DNA of 16,567 bases from CAYWGR01 sp964458015 (GCA_964458015.1 CAYWGR010000124.1:1-16567), one strand, 5' to 3'; positions 5,995 through 13,078 are shown, counted from the stretch's first letter. Notes: a model not told the origin generated them from the sequence alone. A program made the numbers and translations.

Positions 5995-7200
5995 ATGAGC
6001 GAAGAACCCGCGCCGGTGAAGTCTCCTGCTGATGAGACGCACAAGGAGTCAGCCAACCGGCAGCTTCACGATCGCGTGCAATCGCTTCGACTGCCGCAAC
6101 ATGTGGAAACCGGTTCCTCCGGTTCCTGGTCGCCCTGGCTGTTGTGTCTGATTTTCGCCGTCAGCACGGCCGTATTGGCCTATTTGCATTTCTTTCAAAC
6201 GCCGCCCGCCGCGCCGACGCCCCCGGCAGCCGCCAAGCCGAACACGTCTCCGCGGCCGTCTTCTACTTCTGCACCTGCACCATTGGCCATGGCCGCTTCC
6301 TCGGGCAGCGTTGCCCTCGAGGCCAAGGGCTACATCATTCCGGCCCACCAGATATTAGTCAGCCCAAAAGTCAACGGCATGGTGGTTAAGCTGCGGATCA
6401 CGGAGTCGCAGCGCGTCAAAAAAGGCGATGTTTTAGCCGAACTGGAGGATACGGAATTCCGTGCCGAACGCGATCGCGCAAAAGCCTTGTTGGAATCGAC
6501 GCGGGAAAACCTCTCCGAGCTAGAACACGGCTTTCGCCCCGGCGAGATCGATCAAGCCAAGTCCGAACTAGCCGAGGCCGAGGCGCAGCGCGTACAGCTC
6601 GAGGCCGACTATCGGCGAAGCTCTGAGATGTTTGCCAAAAAAGTGCTCTCGCGCGAAGGATACGATGCGGCCTTGAGCAGGTTTCAGGCAATGGATCGCC
6701 GCGTGCAGCGGCTTACTTCCGCGCTGAAGTTGATGGAGGAAGGCCCCCGCATCGAGCGAATCAACGCCGCAAGAGCCCAGGTGAACCAAGCCGAAGCCGA
6801 GCTGGCCAAGGCCGAGTGGCGATTGAGCAATTGCATCATCCGCGCTCCGATCTCCGGCACGATTCTCAAGAAAAACGCCGAGGAAGGCAGCTTGGTCAAT
6901 CCCATTGCCATGCAAGGGTTTTTTAGTCTTTGCGAAATGGCCGACCTTTCCGACCTGGAAGTCGAGCTGACGATTCAGGAACGCGATATCAGTAAAATTT
7001 CCAAGGGACAGAAGTGCGAGATCCGCGCCGAGGCGTTTCCCGATCGTAAGTATCTCGGCGAAGTTTCGCGATTGATGCCGACGGCCGATCGCTCGAAAGG
7101 CGCCGTGCCGGTCCGCGTGAAAATCCAAGTGCCGGCCGCCGAAGAAGGCGTCTATTTGAAGCCTGAGATGGGCGCATTGGTGTCGTTCTTGAAAAAGTAG
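5995..7200 (+). CDS. HlyD/DevB-type membrane fusion (periplasmic adaptor) protein
   Basis: The start at 5995 (MSEEPAPVKS) is chosen over an ATG at 5920 because AAGGG precedes it at a reasonable distance; it gives 401 residues. The order is a short cytoplasmic tail, one membrane helix (about 48-68), a Pro/Ala-rich linker (70-105), the first lipoyl half (GYIIPAHQILVSPKVNGMV ... VKKGDVLAELED), a long coiled-coil hairpin (about 155-275, rich in Glu/Ala/Arg), the second lipoyl half (IRAPISGTILKKNAEEGSLV), and a beta-barrel plus membrane-proximal domain to the end. Such proteins link an inner-membrane pump to an outer-membrane channel. With the ATPase and two permeases behind it this is a MacA- or DevB-like part of a tripartite exporter. 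No TolC-like gene is in the window. Confidence 0.9.
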   Translation: MSEEPAPVKSPADETHKESANRQLHDRVQSLRLPQHVETGSSGSWSPWLLCLIFAVSTAVLAYLHFFQTPPAAPTPPAAAKPNTSPRPSSTSAPAPLAMAASSGSVALEAKGYIIPAHQILVSPKVNGMVVKLRITESQRVKKGDVLAELEDTEFRAERDRAKALLESTRENLSELEHGFRPGEIDQAKSELAEAEAQRVQLEADYRRSSEMFAKKVLSREGYDAALSRFQAMDRRVQRLTSALKLMEEGPRIERINAARAQVNQAEAELAKAEWRLSNCIIRAPISGTILKKNAEEGSLVNPIAMQGFFSLCEMADLSDLEVELTIQERDISKISKGQKCEIRAEAFPDRKYLGEVSRLMPTADRSKGAVPVRVKIQVPAAEEGVYLKPEMGALVSFLKK

Positions 7201-7214
7201 AGTGCGTGGAACTC

Positions 7215-7256
7215 GCTGCAATCCGCAGGGCAACGGTGCATTTCGCACCTTGCAGC
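7215..7256 (+). ncRNA. Bulged stem-loop between adaptor and ATPase genes
   Basis: GCTGCAA (7215-7221) pairs with TTGCAGC (7250-7256), and directly inside the 3' arm GGTGC (7235-7239) pairs with GCACC (7245-7249). This forms a 12-bp stem with a 13-nt bulge on one side and a 5-nt loop. No T-run follows, so it is not a standard terminator. It may process or attenuate the mRNA between adaptor and ATPase. The folding is by eye only. Confidence 0.35.
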
Positions 7257-7290
7257 AAGAGATGAATCGGTAGCATTCCGAAATTGAAAT

Positions 7291-7998
7291 ATGGATAATA
7301 CAGCAATAAAAAAAGACATCGTTCGCGTTCATGGCGTGCATAAATACTTCAGTCGCGGAAGCGAGCGCGTCGACGTTTTGAACGGCGTCACCTTGAATGT
7401 GCCCGAAGGGGAATTCCTCGGTTTGATGGGCCCCAGCGGCTCCGGCAAGACCACGCTTCTGAATTTGATCGCCGGACTTGATACGCCCAGCCGTGGCGAG
7501 ATCCATGTCGGCGAGCGGTTGATCTCCTCGATGTCCGAAGGGCAACTGGCCGGTTGGCGCACACGGCACATCGGATTCATTTTTCAGTTTTATCATCTAT
7601 TGCCCGTGCTGACGGCCTACGAAAACACGGAATTGCCGTTGTTGCTGCTTCCGCTTTCCGCCGCGCAACGAAAACAGCAGGTGATGACCGCCCTCGAATT
7701 GGTCGGACTAACCAATCGCATCCACCACCGGCCAGGGCAGCTTTCCGGCGGTCAGCAGCAGCGCGTGGGCATCGCCCGAGCCATCGCGACCGATCCGACG
7801 TTGATCGTGGCCGACGAACCGACCGGCGATCTTGACGCCCACGCCGCTGAAGAAATCCTCAATCTTCTTTGCGAATTGCGGAAGGCGTTGCACAAGACGA
7901 TCATTCTGGTAACGCACGATCCCCGTGCCGCGCAGCGTGCCGACCGGCTTTTGCATTTGGAAAAAGGCCAGCTCGTCGAACAAACATCCAACACATGA
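7291..7998 (+). CDS. ABC transporter ATPase, LolD/MacB/FtsE class
   Basis: The 235-residue protein has all motifs of an ABC ATPase: Walker A GPSGSGKT (47-54), Q-loop Gln near 99, signature LSGGQQQR (151-158), Walker B LIVADE (171-176) followed by PTGDLD, and switch His 209 (LVTHD). The PTGDLD form and short length place it in the MacB/LolD group, which drives FtsX-type permeases by coupling ATP use to movements across the membrane instead of simple substrate passage. It would sit on the cytoplasmic side of the two permeases encoded next. Its stop overlaps the permease 1 ATG (ATGA). The start region has no clear Shine-Dalgarno sequence. The cargo is unknown: lipoprotein, lipid, peptide or drug are all possible. 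Confidence 0.95.
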   Translation: MDNTAIKKDIVRVHGVHKYFSRGSERVDVLNGVTLNVPEGEFLGLMGPSGSGKTTLLNLIAGLDTPSRGEIHVGERLISSMSEGQLAGWRTRHIGFIFQFYHLLPVLTAYENTELPLLLLPLSAAQRKQQVMTALELVGLTNRIHHRPGQLSGGQQQRVGIARAIATDPTLIVADEPTGDLDAHAAEEILNLLCELRKALHKTIILVTHDPRAAQRADRLLHLEKGQLVEQTSNT

Positions 7999-9248
7999 AA
8001 TACTTCAAGCTGATCTTCCGCAACGTTCACCGAAATCCCTTGCGATCCATCCTGACCGGGATGGTCACGATGGTATTGGTTTTCGTTGTGACCTTGGTCT
8101 GGTCGATCCTATGGCTGTTGGACCTGGTCACTTCGGAAAAGAACCAGAATATCCACGTCATGGTGACCGAGCGGTGGTCGGTTCCCAGCCGTCTGCCTTA
8201 TTCCTATGCCGACTCGTTGAGCCGGGGCGCCGCGCGCAATCCCGGCGACCTCGAACCGCTCGATTCGATGACGTGGCAGTTTTTCATTGGCACGCTCGAT
8301 CTGACGAAGCTGACGCGCGAAAACCTGGTTTTTGCCATCGCCTGCGAGCCCGACAAGATCGGCACGATGATGGAAGGACTCGAGTCGCTGCCTGCCGATC
8401 AAGAAAAAGAATTACACGAAAATATCGCCAAACTGAAAGCCAACCGCCAAGGCATCATCTTGGGCAATAACCATCTTCGCAACACCAACAAGCGGATCGG
8501 CGAGCGGTTGAAACTCAGCGGCATCAGTATTTCCAAGGGGTTGGATTTGGAATTCGAAATCGTCGGCTCATTTCCGCCCGGCCGCTACGACACGATGGCC
8601 GCCTTCAACCGCGATTATTTCATCAACGCGCTCGATTCCTATCCACAGACGCACAACGGGCAGAAACACCCCTGGTCGGAGCGGAACTTGAGCCTGATGC
8701 TCTTGAAGGTGCCCGACCAGGCGGCCTTCACGAAACNNNNNNNNNNGCAGATCGAGTCGTCGCCCGAGTTCACCAGCCCGGCCGTGCGTTGCGAAACGAT
8801 GGCCTCGGGCCTTTCGAGCATGTTGGAATCGTTCCGCGATTTAATCTGGGGCATGCGATGGTTCCTCGTGCCGTCTTGCCTGGCGACGGTGTTGCTGGTC
8901 ATTGCCAATGCCATCAGCATCAGCGTGCGCGAGCGTCGCATCGAACTGGCCGTGATGAAAGTGCTCGGTTTTCGACCGTATCAGATACTGATTCTCGTGC
9001 TGGGCGAATCGCTGCTGTTGGGCGGCGGCGCCGGGTTCCTCAGTGCGGGCCTTACCTACGCCGTGATCAATTGGGCGATGGGCGGCCTTTCGTTCCCGAT
9101 CGGATTTTTCGATCGTTTTTTTATTCCGCCTGCCGCATTGTGGTGGGGGCCGGCCGTCGGTGGGCTGGCCGCGCTCCTAGGCAGCTTCTTCCCCGCGTGG
9201 TCGGCGCGTAACGTCAAAGTTGCCGACGTATTCTCGAAGGTGGCGTAA
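7995..9248 (+). CDS. FtsX/MacB-type ABC permease 1 (contains an assembly gap)
   Basis: The ATG at 7995 overlaps the ATPase stop (ATGA), which supports translational coupling; an in-frame ATG at 7869 lies inside the ATPase gene and is not used. The product is about 417 residues. It has an N-terminal membrane helix (about 19-45, after the family motif NPLRSILTG), a large extracytoplasmic domain, and three C-terminal helices (about 288-310, 330-358 and 375-402), the FtsX layout. VRERRIELAVMKVLGFRPYQI is the conserved cytoplasmic coupling segment between the last helices. Ten N bases (8737-8746) interrupt the extracytoplasmic domain, but the frame resumes correctly behind them, so the gene is probably intact. 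Its last five codons (FSKVA-stop) are repeated before permease 2. Confidence 0.9.
   Translation: MKYFKLIFRNVHRNPLRSILTGMVTMVLVFVVTLVWSILWLLDLVTSEKNQNIHVMVTERWSVPSRLPYSYADSLSRGAARNPGDLEPLDSMTWQFFIGTLDLTKLTRENLVFAIACEPDKIGTMMEGLESLPADQEKELHENIAKLKANRQGIILGNNHLRNTNKRIGERLKLSGISISKGLDLEFEIVGSFPPGRYDTMAAFNRDYFINALDSYPQTHNGQKHPWSERNLSLMLLKVPDQAAFTKXXXXQIESSPEFTSPAVRCETMASGLSSMLESFRDLIWGMRWFLVPSCLATVLLVIANAISISVRERRIELAVMKVLGFRPYQILILVLGESLLLGGGAGFLSAGLTYAVINWAMGGLSFPIGFFDRFFIPPAALWWGPAVGGLAALLGSFFPAWSARNVKVADVFSKVA
8737..8746. other. Assembly gap (10 N)
   Basis: Ten undefined bases lie inside permease 1. The reading frame before (ending AAFTK) and after (QIESSPEF) matches the same FtsX protein. 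The missing stretch therefore has 10 bases or a length with the same remainder modulo 3. Confidence 0.99.
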
Positions 9249-9265
9249 GATGGCGAAGGTCTAAG

Positions 9266-9290
9266 AAGTAGGGTGCGTCCTAGACGCACC
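9266..9290 (+). repeat. Hairpin repeat, upstream copy flanking the higBA cassette
   Basis: The 25-nt element begins AAGTAGG and ends in the perfect hairpin GGTGCGTC-CTA-GACGCACC (9272-9290). It matches a second copy at 10069-10093 at 19 of 25 positions without gaps, in the same orientation. REP-like repeats with GGTGCGTC/GACGCACC arms occur between genes in many bacteria. The hairpin may also help end transcription after permease 1. Confidence 0.6.
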
Positions 9291-9350
9291 ACAACAAACA
9301 GCAAAACAAACCTACGATCGAAGACGTATCAGAGACGCACTCGATCCAAC

Positions 9351-9379
9351 TTGCCGACCTGTGATATATAAGTTACAAT
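9351..9379 (+). promoter_or_regulatory. Candidate promoter of the higBA pair, nearly leaderless
   Basis: TTGCCG (9351-9356; 4 of 6 consensus bases) and TACAAT (9374-9379; 5 of 6) are 17 bp apart. Transcription should start near 9386, almost at the higB ATG (9387), and no Shine-Dalgarno sequence precedes that ATG. The toxin mRNA would then be leaderless. The layout matches the candidate promoter of the first toxin-antitoxin pair. Confidence 0.45.
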
Positions 9380-9386
9380 TAATTCG

Positions 9387-9716
9387 ATGATGGAAATCCG
9401 CCATTACTTGACATCGTCTGGAATAGACCCGTTCCAAGAGTGGTTGGATTCATTGCGAGATGCCAAGGCAGAAGCGAGGATCGTTGTAAGAATTTCCCGA
9501 CTAGCGGCGGGTAACTTTGGCGACTGCAAACCGTTGGCCAACGGCGTTTGGGAGTTGCGAATCGACTGGGGGCCGGGCTACCGCGTTTATTACGCAATGA
9601 CGAAACGGACGTGCGTATTGCTGTTGTGCGGTGGCGATAAACGTAGACAGTCGGCCGATATCAACCTCGCAATCGAGTATTGGAATGATTATAAGCAAAG
9701 GATCAAAAATCCATGA
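9387..9716 (+). CDS. higB: HigB-like toxin (phage Gp49-like / addiction module killer family)
   Basis: The 109-residue protein has the pattern of the HigB branch of RelE-fold toxins known as addiction module killer proteins. Marks are the opening EIRHYLTSSGIDPFQEWLDSL, the middle GVWELRIDWGPGYRVYYA, and the closing LLCGGDKRRQSADINLAIEYW, with the conserved Arg, Tyr and Lys residues. Family members cut mRNA, usually on the ribosome, until the antitoxin binds them. The start is ATG 9387 or ATG 9390. The toxin comes first and the antitoxin second, the order usual in higBA. The gene overlaps higA by 4 bp (ATGA). It lies between two permease genes of an exporter operon, where it is not expected. 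Confidence 0.9.
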   Translation: MMEIRHYLTSSGIDPFQEWLDSLRDAKAEARIVVRISRLAAGNFGDCKPLANGVWELRIDWGPGYRVYYAMTKRTCVLLLCGGDKRRQSADINLAIEYWNDYKQRIKNP

Positions 9717-10030
9717 AAAACAGGGCAAGCGTTTCTCACGACGAAGCGATTATCAACAAACTGCGAAAGAACCGAACCTTTGCCGCTGAATATCTCAAGG
9801 CGGCGATCGAAGATACGGACGAACCGCGGGTGCTGTTGATTGCCTTACGACAGATTGCAGAAGCCCGCGGCGGTATTGCAAAAGTAGCCAAGGCGGCGGG
9901 AGTTGAACGTGAAAGCCTCTATCGTGCCTTGTCACCGCGCGGCAACCCACGCTTCTCCACGCTTGTTGCGGTTACCAAAGCAATGGGTTTGACACTCACC
10001 GTTGAGACGGCTCCGCTGATGCATCGATAA
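9713..10030 (+). CDS. higA: HigA-like antitoxin with helix-turn-helix (addiction module antidote family)
   Basis: The 105-residue protein fits the addiction module antidote family paired with HigB/Gp49 toxins. The N-terminal part (FAAEYLKAAIEDTDEPRVLLIALRQIAEARGG) is helical. A helix-turn-helix follows at about residues 54-93 (IAKVAKAAGVERESLYRALS, then STLVAVTKAMGL). It would bind and silence the toxin and, through its helix-turn-helix, repress the pair's own promoter. The ATG lies inside the toxin stop (ATGA), so the two are translated together. It ends 96 bp before permease 2. The gap carries a degenerate hairpin repeat and a copy of the permease 1 tail. Confidence 0.9.
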   Translation: MKNRASVSHDEAIINKLRKNRTFAAEYLKAAIEDTDEPRVLLIALRQIAEARGGIAKVAKAAGVERESLYRALSPRGNPRFSTLVAVTKAMGLTLTVETAPLMHR

Positions 10031-10068
10031 AAAATGATGGAATGTTCCTTTTTGTCCTGGGAGCAATC

Positions 10069-10093
10069 AAGTAGGATTCATCACAGACGCATC
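10069..10093 (+). repeat. Hairpin repeat, degenerate downstream copy flanking higBA
   Basis: This copy shares AAGTAGG at its start and AGACGCA (10085-10091) at the same offset as the copy at 9266-9290. Identity is 19 of 25 without gaps. Its hairpin pairing is mostly lost, which suggests decay after duplication or an older copy. Confidence 0.5.
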
Positions 10094-10109
10094 TTCTGAT
10101 TTTCTGACT

Positions 10110-10127
10110 TTTTCCAAGGTGGCATAA
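10110..10127 (+). repeat. Copy of the last codons of permease 1 (F-S-K-V-A-stop) before permease 2
   Basis: These 18 bases read TTT TCC AAG GTG GCA TAA. The end of permease 1 (9231-9248) reads TTC TCG AAG GTG GCG TAA. They match at 15 of 18 positions, and all three differences fall on third codon positions without changing the amino acid. The TAA overlaps the permease 2 ATG (TAATG), and AAGGTGG serves as its ribosome-binding site. This looks like the ancestral junction where permease 1 ran directly into permease 2. Chance similarity is possible because the match is short. Confidence 0.5.
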
Positions 10128-11440
10128 TGATCCTTACCCTGCTAGCCATTGCCGGCGTCATTCTTCTGACACTGTTCGCCATCGGCAAAATCCCGCTGAG
10201 CTACAACTTCCGCAATCTGACCGTCCGCTGGAAGACGACGCTCATGACGTCGCTGGCTTTCACGGCCGTCATCGCGCTGCTTACCGTGATGATGGCGTTC
10301 GTGCATGGCATGAAAAAACTGACCGAGCAGACGGGCCAGCCCGGTAACGTCGTGATCATGTCCGACGGCGCCACCGACGAAATCATCAGCAACCTTGTGA
10401 TCGGTGATCTGGCCGAAATTGAACATCTGCCGCCGGTCGTTCGAAAAAACGGTCGGCCGATGGCCAGTCGTGAAACCTTCATGGTAGCCAACCAGCCTAT
10501 CACGGATGAGACGAACGGCCGGCCCAAACGTCGTTTCCTTCAAGTCCGCGGCATCGAAGACCCGCAAATGACCGCCGACGTGCATAACCTGGAACTGTTG
10601 CCGGGCGGAAGTTGGTTTTCGGAGGCCGGTGTCCAGGAGGTGAAAGATTCGGCCCCCTTAGTTCAAGCAGTACTTGGCGAGGGCGTTGCTTACGAATTAG
10701 CTCGCACCCGAACGAGTGCGGAGCTTGCGAAAGCGAAAAACCCGACGCGGCTCGATGTCGGCGAAACCTTTGTCCTTGGCGACCGCACATGGATCATCGT
10801 CGGCATTTTGAAGTCAACCGGCTCGACGTTCAACTCGGAAATTTGGGCCAAGCGGTCGTTGGTCGGCTCGTTGTTCGGCAAAACCAGCTACACGACCTTG
10901 GTTTTACGAACGCAAGACGCGGATTCGGCCTTGGGACTCAAGGAATTTTTGAGCAAGGATTACAAAAAAGCCGCCGTCAATGCACAGGTCGAAACCGAGT
11001 ACTATAAAAGCATGTCGGAAACGACGATCCAATTCACGTTTGCCATCGGATTTATCGCCGTCGTGATGTCGATCGGCGGCATTTTCGGCGTGATGAACAC
11101 TATGTTCGCCGCCATCAGCCAACGCATCAAGGATATCGGCGTGTTGCGGCTGCTGGGCTACGCCCGATGGCAGATCCTCGTTTCCTTCCTGCTGGAATCG
11201 TTGGTCATCGCCCTGGTCGGCGGAATGTTGGGCTGTGCCTTGGGCTCGCTTTCCGATGGCTGGACCGCCACGAGCATGGTGGCAGGGCAAGGCGGCGGAA
11301 AATCGGTCGTTTTGCAACTGGCCATCAGTCCCGACATCATTGCGGGCGGAATTTTGCTCACGCTGTTGATGGGCCTCCTCGGCGGCCTGCTCCCCGCCTT
11401 GACCGCCATGCGGCTCAAACCGCTCGACGCCCTGCGATAA
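10127..11440 (+). CDS. FtsX/MacB-type ABC permease 2
   Basis: The 437-residue protein has two N-terminal hydrophobic helices (about 1-21 and 38-60, the second after NLTVRWKTTLMTSLAFT), a large extracytoplasmic domain (about 65-300) and three C-terminal helices (about 302-328, 347-370 and 400-425). The coupling segment AISQRIKDIGVLRLLGYARWQI between the helices and the closing GLLPALTAMRLKPLDALR are typical of MacB/FtsX permeases. It differs clearly from permease 1, so the two probably form a heterodimer driven by the single ATPase, as LolC and LolE do. AAGGTGG precedes the ATG. Its transcription from the adaptor promoter must pass through the higBA cassette. Confidence 0.92.
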   Translation: MILTLLAIAGVILLTLFAIGKIPLSYNFRNLTVRWKTTLMTSLAFTAVIALLTVMMAFVHGMKKLTEQTGQPGNVVIMSDGATDEIISNLVIGDLAEIEHLPPVVRKNGRPMASRETFMVANQPITDETNGRPKRRFLQVRGIEDPQMTADVHNLELLPGGSWFSEAGVQEVKDSAPLVQAVLGEGVAYELARTRTSAELAKAKNPTRLDVGETFVLGDRTWIIVGILKSTGSTFNSEIWAKRSLVGSLFGKTSYTTLVLRTQDADSALGLKEFLSKDYKKAAVNAQVETEYYKSMSETTIQFTFAIGFIAVVMSIGGIFGVMNTMFAAISQRIKDIGVLRLLGYARWQILVSFLLESLVIALVGGMLGCALGSLSDGWTATSMVAGQGGGKSVVLQLAISPDIIAGGILLTLLMGLLGGLLPALTAMRLKPLDALR

Positions 11441-11450
11441 AGAAACGTGC

Positions 11451-11544
11451 TGTGGTTTCCAATCCAAGGCTGCACTAATCCGCAACGCGCCGACCGTTCA
11501 ATATGTCCGGCAAGTCGCTTGCGGCTTCGCAAAGCAGAACCACA
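11451..11544. terminator. Nested stem-loops between convergent genes
   Basis: GCTTGCG (11517-11523) pairs with CGCAAAGC (11528-11535) around GCTT with one bulged base. TGTGGTT (11451-11457) pairs with AACCACA (11538-11544) around the whole region. The 127-bp gap separates the ends of permease 2 and the minus-strand MoxR gene, so a two-way terminator is plausible. No strong T-run follows either stem. Confidence 0.3.
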
Positions 11545-11567
11545 CGCTCGAAATCTTACAAGGCCCA

Positions 11568-12917
11568 CTAACGTCCCGGAGGCGGCGTCGGCGTATTGCG
11601 CGGCGGTGTGGCCACGGGCGGCGTCGCCACGGGCGGCGAGGCATACTGCGGACCGGCCGGCGGTGCCGCCATCGGCGGCGCGGCGTACTGCGGTGTTGCC
11701 GGTTGCGGCGGCGCGGCATGCTGAGGCGCTGCCGGTTGCGGCGGTGCAACGTACTGCGGCGCTGGAGCGGTCGGCGCCGGTCGAGGCGCGGGTTGCGGCG
11801 CGGGGGCCGGTGCGAAAGTTTGAGCAGGGGCCGCCGGCTGTGCGGGAGGCGGTGCGAATGTTTGCGCCGGGGCCTTGCGATGCGACTTCGGCGAAACCGT
11901 CTCACCGTAAGTGGGTTCCGGCACGGTCGTCAGAATCTTCTCGATCACCTGATCCACGTCGATGCCTTCGGCGTCGGCGTTGAAGTTGGTGAAAATACGA
12001 TGCCGCAACACGGGGTACGCCACCGATCGAATGTCTTCCGCCGTGACGGCGAACCGGCCGTGCAAAATTGCGCGGGCCTTCGCGCCTAGAATCAAGTTTT
12101 GAGCGGCACGAGGACCGGCGCCCCAGGCCAACCAGTTCTTCACGAAGTCGGGGCTATATGCTTCCTTGGGCCGTGTGGCACGCACCAAATCGACGGCATA
12201 ATCGACCATGTGCTGGCTCGTAGGCACCTGACGGACCAATTGCTGAATCCAGATGATGTCGGGCCCCGAAAGCACCGGCCGAATTTCCTGGCGAACCGTT
12301 TGGGTCGTCGCCATCACAATGTCCCGCTCTTCATCCCGCGTCGGATAGCCGATGTTGATCGACATCATGAAACGGTCCAACTGGGCTTCGGGCAGCGGAT
12401 AGGTTCCTTCCTGCTCGATCGGGTTTTGCGTGGCCATTACGAAGAACGGCGGCTCCAGCTTGTAGGTGTTGCCGGCCACGGTCACTTCGTGCTCTTGCAT
12501 CGCCTGGAGCAAGGCCGCTTGGGTTTTCGGCGGCGTTCGGTTGATTTCGTCGGCCAGAACGATGTTCGAGAAAATCGGCCCGCGGACAAACCGGAACGTT
12601 CGCTTGCCGGTCGCCTGATCCTGGTCGATGATCTCCGTGCCCGTGATGTCGCTGGGCATAAGGTCCGGCGTAAACTGAATACGGGTGAACTTCAGGTGCA
12701 ACGCCTGGGAGATGGTCGAAATAGTGAGCGTTTTCGCCAGCCCCGGCACGCCGATGGTCAAGCAATGGCCGCGTGCAAAAGTGCAAAGCAGCATCTGCTC
12801 GATCATTTCATCTTGACCGATGATGGTTTTATGAACTTCCGTGACCAGCGCCTCACGAGCTTGTGCTACTCGACGGACGGCTTCTTCGGGGCTCATTTGG
12901 GGGGTGGCGACTGCCAT
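11568..12917 (-). CDS. moxR: MoxR-family AAA+ ATPase with Pro/Ala/Gln-rich C-terminal tail
   Basis: The core (about residues 1-338) is a MoxR ATPase: Walker A GVPGLAKT (56-63), Walker B LADEINRTPPKTQ (D123, E124), sensor 1 MATQNP (N165), EGTYPLPEAQLDRF with the arginine finger region, and the usual C-terminal lid with AWGAGPRAAQ. MoxR proteins act as chaperones that activate partner proteins, often with VWA or DUF58 genes beside them; none is seen here. A tail of about 110 residues (340-449) made of Pro, Ala, Gln, Tyr and Thr is added to the normal length. AGAGGAG lies before the ATG. The gene is divergent from the PKD protein, and its end faces permease 2. Cytoplasmic location is expected, since there is no signal peptide. 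Confidence 0.94.
   Translation of the reverse strand: MAVATPQMSPEEAVRRVAQAREALVTEVHKTIIGQDEMIEQMLLCTFARGHCLTIGVPGLAKTLTISTISQALHLKFTRIQFTPDLMPSDITGTEIIDQDQATGKRTFRFVRGPIFSNIVLADEINRTPPKTQAALLQAMQEHEVTVAGNTYKLEPPFFVMATQNPIEQEGTYPLPEAQLDRFMMSINIGYPTRDEERDIVMATTQTVRQEIRPVLSGPDIIWIQQLVRQVPTSQHMVDYAVDLVRATRPKEAYSPDFVKNWLAWGAGPRAAQNLILGAKARAILHGRFAVTAEDIRSVAYPVLRHRIFTNFNADAEGIDVDQVIEKILTTVPEPTYGETVSPKSHRKAPAQTFAPPPAQPAAPAQTFAPAPAPQPAPRPAPTAPAPQYVAPPQPAAPQHAAPPQPATPQYAAPPMAAPPAGPQYASPPVATPPVATPPRNTPTPPPGR
11571..11900 (-). repeat. GC-rich low-complexity repeats encoding the MoxR tail
   Basis: The DNA codes for recurring units: PAQTFAP twice near 11810-11870, then PQYVAPPQPA, PQHAAPPQPA and PQYAAPPM in series, and PPVATPPVATPP near the end. 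The units differ in codon use, so the array is imperfect and probably old. Such DNA is prone to slippage, and tail length may vary between relatives. Confidence 0.65.
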
Positions 12918-12997
12918 AAAACAACTCCTCTGTGGTGCTTCCCTCTGTGACCGTATCCTTATACATTAGTTCATAGAGTTATTCCGATCAATGCTCG

Positions 12998-13009
12998 GGG
13001 AATATTCCC
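12998..13009. promoter_or_regulatory. Perfect 12-bp palindrome between divergent moxR and PKD genes
   Basis: GGGAATATTCCC is a perfect palindrome in the 161-bp gap, 81 bp upstream of the moxR start codon and 70 bp before the other start. It could be an operator serving both genes. A TATAAG-like -10 on the minus strand lies near 12960, but I found no well-spaced -35. Confidence 0.3.
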
Positions 13010-13078
13010 GGGCCCACGAAGAGAATTAAGAATAGGTGTGGGCAGAACCTTTTCCTTCATCGCACAATCGCTACAAAA

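Noticed and set aside
6568..7596. Minus-strand open frame (342 codons) opposite the adaptor and ATPase
   Set aside because: It crosses two clear genes and the gap between them; the translation is a typical shadow.
8737..8746. Frameshift in permease 1 at the gap
   Set aside because: The frame resumes correctly after the ten N bases with the same FtsX protein, so no frameshift is indicated.
12099..12950. Plus-strand open frame (283 codons) opposite moxR
   Set aside because: It is a shadow of the MoxR core, whose Walker and sensor motifs are intact.
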